This document shows, one piece after another, positions 44,626-50,760 of a stretch of 50,760 nt of DNA. Below the pieces are notes generated by a model, which was given only the letters and a program-made list of their open reading frames with translations, made no database searches and was not told where the DNA came from. How positions within the stretch are numbered: the stretch's first letter is position 1; every line of letters begins with the position of its first letter. Location of the stretch: positions 1-50,760 of the forward strand of contig VGZO01000032.1 in NCBI GenBank assembly GCA_016872555.1. The letters are read 5' to 3'. Both the position numbers and the translations under genes were made by a program. Source of the DNA: Planctomycetota bacterium. GTDB taxonomy: Bacteria; Planctomycetota; Planctomycetia; Pirellulales; UBA1268.

Positions 44626-45327
44626 TCAAGAGGGCTTGCGGACGGTGGCGATGTAGGCGTAGCGGCGGGCGACAGACTCGAACGTCACCTCGGCCCGGCC
44701 GACGCGCCCGAGGGCCGTCAGGGCCTCGTGAACCTCGGGCCGGTAATGGACGTGGAACAGCGCCAGCCAGCGCTTGAGGCCGGCGGCAAACAGCCGCGGC
44801 AACTCCTTCTGGTCCCAGAAGTCGACGATCAGCATCAGCCCGCCTGGACGGAGCGCGGCGAGCGCGGCCTCGATCGCCCCGGGCCAGGTCGGCACCATCG
44901 ACAGGCAGTAGGAGAAGAACACGGTGTCGAACGGCTCGCGACGCCCGAAGGTGCGTGCCGGATCGAGTTCCTCGGCGAGACCCTGCCGGAGGACGATCTC
45001 CCGGCCGGGGCCCTGTGCGAGTCCGGCGCGGGCGATGCTGGCCGCTGCGGTCTCGAGCATTTCCTGCGAGGCATCGAGGCCGTACAGCCGCCCCGGTTCC
45101 CGGCGCCCCGCCAGACGGATCAGGTTGCGGGCGGTGCCGCAGCCGACTTCGAGCGTGGCAGTGTCCGGGCCGGTCGGCACCCGCGCGAGCAATTGGTCAC
45201 GGCCGAGCAGGTAATAGCGCCGCGTGGCGTCGTAGACGTGCCGCGTCATGCGGTACATCCGGTCCATCGCCGCGGCCTGGTCGGCGCGGTGCGGGGCATC
45301 CCCTCCGCCGATCGCAACGCCGCTCAT
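44626..45327 (-). CDS. btaB: SAM-dependent methyltransferase BtaB (betaine lipid synthesis)
   Basis: A 233-residue class I methyltransferase. MDRMYRMTRHVYDATRRYYLLGRDQLL (about 21-47) is the BtaB-type N-terminus, LEVGCGTARNLIRLA is the SAM-binding motif I, YGLDASQEMLE motif II, and FDTVFFSYCLSMVP and LRPGGLMLIVDFWDQ follow. In this pathway BtaB methylates the nitrogen of diacylglycerylhomoserine three times to give DGTS. The start overlaps the btaA stop by four bases (ATGA), so the two enzymes are translated together. Confidence 0.92.
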   Translation of the reverse strand: MSGVAIGGGDAPHRADQAAAMDRMYRMTRHVYDATRRYYLLGRDQLLARVPTGPDTATLEVGCGTARNLIRLAGRREPGRLYGLDASQEMLETAAASIARAGLAQGPGREIVLRQGLAEELDPARTFGRREPFDTVFFSYCLSMVPTWPGAIEAALAALRPGGLMLIVDFWDQKELPRLFAAGLKRWLALFHVHYRPEVHEALTALGRVGRAEVTFESVARRYAYIATVRKPS

Positions 45328-46622
45328 GAAACTCCCGTCGGTGCGGGCACCTTCTCGTAGAGGTGGAACATCCCGTAGATCGCCGAGCGATCCTGCCCGT
45401 GAAGGCGGCGCGAGCGTTCGGGACGATAGGCGAAGTGGGCGGCCGTGGCGGGCTCGAGGGCAGTCTCGACCGGGGACTTCTCCCCCGCGGTGCGGAAGAT
45501 CACCCGTGTCTGGTCGCTGCCGACACGGGCGATTTCCCCCCACAGCTCGTCGATCACGCGCGGCGGCATCCAGTCTTGGCTGTCGAGAAGGATGAACCCG
45601 TTGAGGCTGCCCGGGGGCGCGGTGCCGAGGTAGTCGGTGAGCGAGGCGACGTGGGTCTCGACGCGGTCGACGGTCTCGCGGAGCGTCTCGAAGTTCTCCG
45701 CCTTGAGGTAGTCGGGGACGGCGCGGCGGTTCTCGTGGTCGTAGCGGCGCCCGAAGGCCTGCCAGGCGAAGTAGTTGTCGTCGAGGGGAAAGCCGCAGGC
45801 GAGGCGCTTGACGCGCTCGCGGTAGGTGTCGAACAGCCGGGCGCCGTTGTTGCCGCTCTCCTCGAGCATCGCCGCGTGCTGGCTGGGCGGAATGCCGAGG
45901 CTGTAGACCGCGACCGGCTGGCGACCGAGCCAGCGGATGATGCTGTTGCGGAACAGCGGATCGAAGACCTCGTCGAAGATCCGCTCCTGGTCGGACTGGG
46001 TGCGGGCCGTGAGCAGCCGCGACGGATCGCGGCGGATCGTCCGCGCCAGTCCGTGGACGACACGGAAGAACTGCCCGAGCTTCGCCTGGTTGTACAGGCC
46101 CCGGTGGAAGTAGGTGATCCGCTTCGGGCCGATCTTCCTCCCCGGCCAGTCGCTCGTCTCCCAGAAGGAGCGCGTCAGCGGATCGAGATGGGGGCGGAGG
46201 TAGCGTTCGTAGTTGGCGACGTTGTCGTCGTGCCGGCCGTGGCCGAAGAAGTTGTAGAACGACTCGTGGTCGGGGAGGTGGCGGACCGCGGCGAGCTTGA
46301 GCCGCAGCAGCGCCATGTGATTGGCGTTGAGATCGACGGCGACGATCTTCGCCGGGCGGTGGACGAGGTAGTTGAGGACGTTGCAGCCGCCGCTGGAGAT
46401 CGTCAGGAGGCGCGAGTGGGGGCCGAGGCCGAGCGCCTCGGCGTCGACCCGCGGATCCTCCCAGATCTGGTTGTAGACGAATCCCCGAAACCAAAGCGTG
46501 AACATCCGCTCGAGCATCCCGCGCTTGCTGGCCAGGCGGTGATGGTGTACGGCCTTGCGGAGCCGGGCCTGGTTGCCCGGGAGCGTCGAAGGGAGCGGAG
46601 CTTGCGTCGTCGTCGAGGCCAT
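45324..46622 (-). CDS. btaA: S-adenosylmethionine:diacylglycerol 3-amino-3-carboxypropyl transferase BtaA
   Basis: A 432-residue DUF3419-family enzyme that moves the 3-amino-3-carboxypropyl group of SAM to diacylglycerol, the first step to the betaine lipid DGTS. VYNQIWEDPRVDAEALGLG, LLTISSGGCNVLNYL, IVAVDLNANHMALLRLKLAA, GIPPSQHAAML, LACGFPLDDNYFAWQAFGRRY, LLDSQDWMPP and DRSAIYGMFHLYEKVP follow the BtaA pattern throughout. The ATG 46622 is used; a GTG at 46661 is possible. A candidate -10 element TACACT (46704-46699) lies upstream. These lipids replace phospholipids under phosphate limitation in several bacteria, but no Pho box was found here. Confidence 0.93.
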   Translation of the reverse strand: MASTTTQAPLPSTLPGNQARLRKAVHHHRLASKRGMLERMFTLWFRGFVYNQIWEDPRVDAEALGLGPHSRLLTISSGGCNVLNYLVHRPAKIVAVDLNANHMALLRLKLAAVRHLPDHESFYNFFGHGRHDDNVANYERYLRPHLDPLTRSFWETSDWPGRKIGPKRITYFHRGLYNQAKLGQFFRVVHGLARTIRRDPSRLLTARTQSDQERIFDEVFDPLFRNSIIRWLGRQPVAVYSLGIPPSQHAAMLEESGNNGARLFDTYRERVKRLACGFPLDDNYFAWQAFGRRYDHENRRAVPDYLKAENFETLRETVDRVETHVASLTDYLGTAPPGSLNGFILLDSQDWMPPRVIDELWGEIARVGSDQTRVIFRTAGEKSPVETALEPATAAHFAYRPERSRRLHGQDRSAIYGMFHLYEKVPAPTGVS

Positions 46623-46698
46623 GGGTGCGATTCCGGCGGAAGGGGTGGGGATCGCGGCCACGTGTGACGCTTTGGGTGGCGGTTTCGGTCCCGCGGCC

Positions 46699-46704
46699 AG
46701 TGTA
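46699..46704 (-). promoter_or_regulatory. Possible -10 element of btaAB
   Basis: TACACT on the minus strand, 77 bases before the ATG. No convincing -35 box and no PhoB-box-like tandem repeat was seen in the upstream 200 bases. Confidence 0.3.
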
Positions 46705-46909
46705 CCGGGGGGATCGAATTGGAGCCGTTGGCTCTTCCCCGCCGTGTGGGGATTGCCAAGCCGTGACCGTGCCGGTCAGGCAGGCTGTCGGGGTGACGGC
46801 GGCGCACGCGACGGAAAACCACGGCAACGGCGCCGATCGGGGCCGGCCCCCGATCCACCGGCCTGCGCCCGGTTCGGCGCCGCGGGAGTGGCGTCGCAGT
46901 CGCCGGGTG

Positions 46910-48673
46910 TCAGCGGTTGGGCAGTGCCGGCACCACCGGCGGGGGCGCGGTCTGGTCGATCGTCGCGGTCAGCGTCCGGGTGGCAGCCGACAATTCGCGG
47001 CCGAGGGCCACGATGGCCTGCTCCGCGTCGGCCAGCTCGCGGCCAGCCGCCTCGGTCCGGGCCTCGAACGAGTCCGCGGCCCGTGACGCCGCCTCCACGT
47101 CGGCCCGCCACTCGGTCTGGTCGGCCTCGAGATCGGCCAACTCCTGCCGGCGGATGCCCAACTCCATCTCGGCATTGGTCCGCGCCTTGGCGAGCTGTTC
47201 GCTCATCGAGCGGATCGACGCGATGTCGTCGCGGAGGATCTGGCGGGTGACGATCAAGCCACGGGCGGCCACGGGCAGCGCGACTCCGGCGGCATCGTAG
47301 GTGCCGGCGCCACGCAGCGCCGTGTAGCCGTCGGCGAGCGGCCGCCGGTACACCACCGTGCCGATCGTGGCGACTCCCTGGGAGGCGAGCGTGCGGGCGG
47401 TTTCCAGGTCGAACTCCGCCGTCGCTCCCACCGGGAACGTGAATGGCGCGCCCTGCGGCCGTGGGAAGGTGTGCTCCTGCGTGAACGTGACCGTCGCCCA
47501 GTACAGGCCCGGTGGGATGATCCATTCCGCCGTCACGTCGACGCCGGCGGTGCGCAGGGCGCCGAGCTGGTCGATGGGAAACGCCGAAACGGTCTCCCCC
47601 TTCCGGAATTGCGATGCCGAGCCGTCGGGCCAGACGTGTCGATGGTCGGCGTTGAAGGTCACCCGCGCCCAGCGCACGCCACGCGGCGGATCGGAAGCGG
47701 TGGCGGGGTCCGGAACCTCGACCGGTGCGGTCGCAGCCTCCGCTTCGGGAGCGGTGGCGTCGGTGGCGAGCGCGTCGGCCGGCGGGGTGGCGGGGCTCGG
47801 CTCGTCTCCGGCTGCACCGAGCGGCTTGTCGTGGAGGCGCACCTGCTCGAGGCGTTCCTCGAGGTGCCGGAGCAGTGCCTCGGGGTCGATGCGGCGCTGC
47901 GCCGGCATCACGCCGGTCCCGGGGTCGGTCGGGAGTGGATCGGCTGCCGGCGCGGTTCCGGCGTCACCCCCGGCTCCGTCCGCGGCGGGCTCGGCGCCGG
48001 CACCGGGGGGAAGCAACGTCCGCGTGAAGGCGAGCGCCCGATCGACCGGAAGGGTCTCGAAGACGTCGACGGCGTCGCGCGGCTCGGCCCACAGCTTGGC
48101 GTCGGCGGCGTCGGGCACGGCCAGCGGCGAGATCGTGAGCTGGTTGCGGTCGACCGAGTCGACGCGGAACGCACCGAGGTAGCGCCCCCCTTCCTCGACC
48201 GGGCGGCGGTCGAAGAGGTAGATTTCGGCACCGGGATTGAGCGTGGTGCTCTCGAGGCCCTCGATCGACAGCGTCGCCGGCCGCCCCTGCGCCGGCGGCG
48301 TGAAGGCCGCGTTGTCCCAGTGGCGGCCGCGCCACGTGTTGATCCGGTCACGGACACGCAGCCAACGCAACCGCTCCGCCGCGAGCGACTCGACCGACTT
48401 CAGCGCCGGGTCGGGGCGGAGCACTCCCCCGGGGCCGGCCACCAGGGCGTCGCGCTCGCGGGCGATCTTCGTCTCGTAGCCGGTGATGATGCTCCGCCAG
48501 TTGCGCTCGCGTTGGGCGAGCATGGCGATGAGGAAGATCGCCCCGAGGGCCGAGAGCAGGACCAGCCAGCCGGCGGCCACCGTTCCCCAGTTCCAGCCCT
48601 TGTGGCCGATGCCCAGGGCGATGGCGCCGAGGAGGAAGACCACGCCGACGATGGCCAGCAGGATCAGCGTCAT
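46910..48673 (-). CDS. Membrane coiled-coil protein of unknown function
   Basis: A 587-residue protein with two N-terminal membrane segments (about 3-22 and 32-52), a helical stretch to about 115, and a globular part with GAEIYLFDRRPVEEGGRYLGAFRVDSV (about 150-180) that may be a small beta domain. An Ala/Pro-rich disordered segment follows (about 225-320). Next come segments with PDGSASQFRKGETVSAFPI and FTFPVGATAEFDLETARTLA, then a predicted coiled coil (about 480-570) with ARTNAEMELGIRRQELADLE. The pattern is typical of planctomycete proteins annotated only as hypothetical. The gene is divergent from the sigma factor gene and may share its 324-base control region. Confidence 0.72.
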   Translation of the reverse strand: MTLILLAIVGVVFLLGAIALGIGHKGWNWGTVAAGWLVLLSALGAIFLIAMLAQRERNWRSIITGYETKIARERDALVAGPGGVLRPDPALKSVESLAAERLRWLRVRDRINTWRGRHWDNAAFTPPAQGRPATLSIEGLESTTLNPGAEIYLFDRRPVEEGGRYLGAFRVDSVDRNQLTISPLAVPDAADAKLWAEPRDAVDVFETLPVDRALAFTRTLLPPGAGAEPAADGAGGDAGTAPAADPLPTDPGTGVMPAQRRIDPEALLRHLEERLEQVRLHDKPLGAAGDEPSPATPPADALATDATAPEAEAATAPVEVPDPATASDPPRGVRWARVTFNADHRHVWPDGSASQFRKGETVSAFPIDQLGALRTAGVDVTAEWIIPPGLYWATVTFTQEHTFPRPQGAPFTFPVGATAEFDLETARTLASQGVATIGTVVYRRPLADGYTALRGAGTYDAAGVALPVAARGLIVTRQILRDDIASIRSMSEQLAKARTNAEMELGIRRQELADLEADQTEWRADVEAASRAADSFEARTEAAGRELADAEQAIVALGRELSAATRTLTATIDQTAPPPVVPALPNR

Positions 48674-48997
48674 GCGTCACCCTCCGGGGAATCGGAACGA
48701 AAACGCCGTCGGTCCGGTCGGTCCGAAGCGGCGCGAGTATAGCCCCCTCCCCCACCCGCGCGGCGAGCCCGATTTCCCCCGCCGGCGCGTCGTCCGGCGG
48801 CGACACGCCGGGCGACGCGTCGTCGGCGTGCGACAGGCTTCGGGCTGCCGACGGCGGCCGGTTTTTCCCGATTCACCCGGTGAATCAGGGCATTTCTCGG
48901 CGGTTGCCGCACCGCCCGCGCCGGCTGGCACCGCGGTTGCTCCCCCGGAACCGGGGCGACATCTCCGTCGCCACCGGTCCTCGCCGTGGAGCCTGCC
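48674..48997. other. Divergent control region before the sigma factor gene
   Basis: No gene is supported in these 324 bases. It contains a 17-base palindrome (48870-48886), a stem CCGCCGG with CCGGCGG around 48779-48800, and CCCCGG-AA-CCGGGG near 48944-48957. No clear sigma70 promoter was found for either flanking gene. Confidence 0.45.
48870..48886. promoter_or_regulatory. 17-base palindrome, candidate operator upstream of the sigma factor gene
   Basis: GATTCACCCGGTGAATC is a perfect 8-bp inverted repeat around one central base. Its AT-rich outer bases stand out in GC-rich surroundings. It lies 112 bases before the sigma factor ATG and 197 bases before the divergent membrane protein start. 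The form suits a dimeric repressor site, but the regulator is unknown. Confidence 0.5.
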
Positions 48998-50578
48998 ATG
49001 AGTCACGCTGGTCGCCCCCCCGTCGCCCGAGCCCCGGTCGTCGCCCGCCGCGCCGCGCGGCCAACCCCCCGGCGGGCAGCGGTGATCGACGACCCCGTCC
49101 GGGTCTACTTGCTGCAGATGGGGGGCATCCCGCTGTTGTCACGCGAGACCGAGGTGACCAACGCCCGGCGGATCGAGTCGTGGCGGCGGCAGTTCCGCGC
49201 GACGCTCTTGGGCAACGACATGGTGCTCACCGGAGCCCTTCGCCTCCTCGAGCGTGTCCACGCCGGGACGGTGCGGCTCGACCGGACGATCGAGGTCTCG
49301 GTCACCGACACCACCGAGAAGCGCCGCCTCCTCCGCCGCCTCGGCCCCAACCTCGACACGCTCCACCGGATCGAGGCGGAGAAGGACCGGCTGTTCCGCG
49401 TCGCGTTCTCGCGCCGTGCCCCGGCCGCCGCGCGGCAGGCCGCCTGGCGCCGGTTGGTGCGGCTCCGCGCCAAGGCGGTGCGGCTCGTCGAGGAGATGCA
49501 CCTCCGTATCCAGAAGCTCTACCCGCTGCTCCGCGAGCTGCGGCAGGTGGGGAGCCGGATCGCCGGCCTCGAGGCGACGCCGGCCGCGGTCCGCGAGCGC
49601 CGCCGGCTGCTGCTCCTCGCCCGTGAAAGCCGCCACACCCTCGCCCGCCGGCTGGCCCGGCTCGACACGCTGCAGCACGAGTACGACGCCGCCAAGCGCG
49701 ATCTCGCCGCCGGCAATCTCCGGCTCGTGGTCGCGATCGCCAAGCGCTACCGGAATCGCGGGCTGTCGTTCCTCGACCTCATCCAGGAGGGGAATTCGGG
49801 GCTGATGCGCGCCGTCGACAAGTTCGAGCACGCACGCGGATTCAAGTTCTCGACCTACGCCACGTGGTGGATCCGCCAGGCGATCACCCGGGCGATCGCC
49901 GACCAGAGCCGCACGATCCGCGTGCCGGTGCACATGATCGACACGATGTCGCGCCTCCGCGCGGTGGCCCGGTCTTTCCGGCAGCAGCACGGGCGCGAGG
50001 CGACGGTCGCGGAGCTCGCCGAGGCGGGTGGGATGTCGGTCGAGGAGGCGACCTGCATCTGGCGGATGTCGCGGCAGCCGGTGTCGCTCGACCAGCCGCT
50101 GTCGGACGACGACGAAGCCGGCCACGCCGACTTCCTCAAGGACCCGCGCGAGGAGGACCCGCTCCGCAACGCCAACCACCAGGCGCTGCGGCACTCGATC
50201 GCCGAGGCGCTGTCCGGGCTCACGTACCGCGAGCGCGAGATCCTCCGGCTGCGCTTCGGTCTCGCCGACGGCTATTCATACACGCTCGAGGAAGTGGGCA
50301 CGATCTTCAGCGTGACGCGCGAGCGCGTCAGGCAGATCGAGGCGAAGGCGGTCGAAAAGCTGCGGCAGCCGGGGATGCAGGGGGCGCTGGCGGGGTTCGT
50401 CAGCGATGCCGCCCTCGAACGCCTTGCCCGGCTCCCCGATCAACTCACCGACACTGGCCGTCCGCCGCGCCCCGCAGTCGCGGCGACGATCGGCCGATGC
50501 GAGACGGTCGAGGTCCGCGTGGACGGCGACGAGGATACCGCCGAGCACGGCGCGCTCGTCGCCGCCGCCGGGGGCTGA
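48998..50578 (+). CDS. RpoD-like RNA polymerase sigma factor
   Basis: A 526-residue sigma70 protein. Region 1.2 is at about 30-60 ([20 protein letters not shown]). About 170 poorly conserved, arginine-rich helical residues follow before region 2 (about 235-295) with [26 protein letters not shown] and [15 protein letters not shown]. Region 3 has [16 protein letters not shown] and region 4.2 has [21 protein letters not shown], with [20 protein letters not shown] before it. The tail of about 65 residues after region 4 is unusual. The ATG at 48998 is used; an in-frame GTG lies four codons earlier. It could be the housekeeping factor or a group 2 paralogue; the non-standard spacer suggests the latter. 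Confidence 0.88.
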   Translation: MSHAGRPPVARAPVVARRAARPTPRRAAVIDDPVRVYLLQMGGIPLLSRETEVTNARRIESWRRQFRATLLGNDMVLTGALRLLERVHAGTVRLDRTIEVSVTDTTEKRRLLRRLGPNLDTLHRIEAEKDRLFRVAFSRRAPAAARQAAWRRLVRLRAKAVRLVEEMHLRIQKLYPLLRELRQVGSRIAGLEATPAAVRERRRLLLLARESRHTLARRLARLDTLQHEYDAAKRDLAAGNLRLVVAIAKRYRNRGLSFLDLIQEGNSGLMRAVDKFEHARGFKFSTYATWWIRQAITRAIADQSRTIRVPVHMIDTMSRLRAVARSFRQQHGREATVAELAEAGGMSVEEATCIWRMSRQPVSLDQPLSDDDEAGHADFLKDPREEDPLRNANHQALRHSIAEALSGLTYREREILRLRFGLADGYSYTLEEVGTIFSVTRERVRQIEAKAVEKLRQPGMQGALAGFVSDAALERLARLPDQLTDTGRPPRPAVAATIGRCETVEVRVDGDEDTAEHGALVAAAGG

Positions 50579-50582
50579 GCCT

Positions 50583-50622
50583 GACGCCCCCGCCGCGGCC
50601 CCGGGCCGCGCGGCGGGGCGTC
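50583..50622. terminator. Bidirectional terminator-like hairpin
   Basis: GACGCCCCCGCCGCG (50583-50597) pairs with CGCGGCGGGGCGTC (50609-50622) with one bulged base and an 11-base loop. It sits between the convergent sigma factor and thioredoxin genes. There is no T run. Confidence 0.5.
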
Positions 50623-50642
50623 GGGCGCCGGCCCGGCGCCGA

Positions 50643-50760
50643 TCAGGCACCGCTGACCTCGTCGAGCACCTGCTGGAGCCGGGACTTCTGCTGGACGCCC
50701 ATCATCTGCTGCACGAGCTGGCCTCCCCGGAAGACCATCAGGGTGGGGATGCTCGACACG
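50643..50760 (-). CDS. trxA: Thioredoxin, C-terminal part (gene truncated by the window edge)
   Basis: The last 38 residues of a thioredoxin on the minus strand. The cis-proline segment SSIPTLMVFRGGQLVQQMMG and the final helix KSRLQQVLDEVSGA match the C-terminal half of TrxA, the cytoplasmic protein-disulfide reductase. The active-site CGPC and start are beyond the right edge. It converges on the sigma factor gene, separated by the hairpin at 50583-50622. Confidence 0.85.
   Translation of the reverse strand, partial: VSSIPTLMVFRGGQLVQQMMGVQQKSRLQQVLDEVSGA

Overview
The window is about 50.8 kb of GC-rich bacterial chromosome (my impression is roughly 70% G+C) packed with short-gapped genes. 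It most likely comes from a member of the Planctomycetota, perhaps Pirellulales-like. This is inferred from gene content: an HpnC/D/E squalene route, Ser/Thr kinases beside classical two-component systems, planctomycete-type secreted proteins of unknown function, and many starts with weak or no Shine-Dalgarno sequence. No 16S rRNA gene is present, so the placement is not proven.

Layout, left to right. 1-1175: a decayed ISL3-family insertion sequence beside tRNA-Leu(CAA). 1.6-3.3 kb: a glycine-rich RRM RNA-binding protein, ribosomal protein bS18 and a hotdog thioesterase. 3.3-9.6 kb: an ABC ATPase/FtsX-permease pair, a family 9 glycosyltransferase and a duplicated DMT-like membrane protein. 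9.6-11.1 kb: queC-queE (7-deazaguanine) on the minus strand. 11.2-16.4 kb: a sugar isomerase-like TIM barrel, a HemN/HemW-like radical SAM protein, an unusual DUF116-polyprenyl synthase fusion and a chorismate-lyase-like protein. 16.9-18.9 kb: a response regulator with an N-terminal HTH, and a soluble histidine kinase. 19.1-22.4 kb: squalene-hopene cyclase and hpnH. 22.4-25.8 kb: SufE and a sulfurtransferase (minus strand), divergent from EttA. 25.8-31 kb: ispH (minus strand), divergent from hpnC-hpnD-hpnE, which converges on an hpnG-like nucleosidase that is the last gene behind a PhoB-type response regulator and its kinase. 33-40.5 kb: guaA, surE, a membrane Ser/Thr kinase, a glutaredoxin-like protein, a HAD phosphatase and ilvD. 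40.5-44.6 kb: guaB between proteins of unknown function. 44.6-46.6 kb: btaA-btaB for phosphorus-free betaine lipids. 46.9-50.8 kb: a coiled-coil membrane protein, an RpoD-like sigma factor and the C-terminus of a thioredoxin.

The main theme is membrane lipid chemistry. IspH supplies C5 units and the polyprenyl synthase probably makes a C15 or longer diphosphate. HpnD, HpnC and HpnE turn two farnesyl diphosphates into squalene. Squalene-hopene cyclase makes hopene, HpnH adds the adenosyl group, and the HpnG-like enzyme would remove adenine. BtaA/BtaB add a phosphorus-free betaine lipid route. The hopanoid genes lie in three blocks within 12 kb, each with different regulatory surroundings.

The least explained cluster is 12.3-16.4 kb: radical SAM protein, DUF116-prenyl synthase fusion and chorismate-lyase-like protein, followed by a two-component pair. 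It is my best candidate for an undescribed system, possibly an aromatic-prenyl lipid or a modified polyprenoid, but no product can be deduced from sequence alone. All promoter and operator calls are by eye and should be read as hypotheses.
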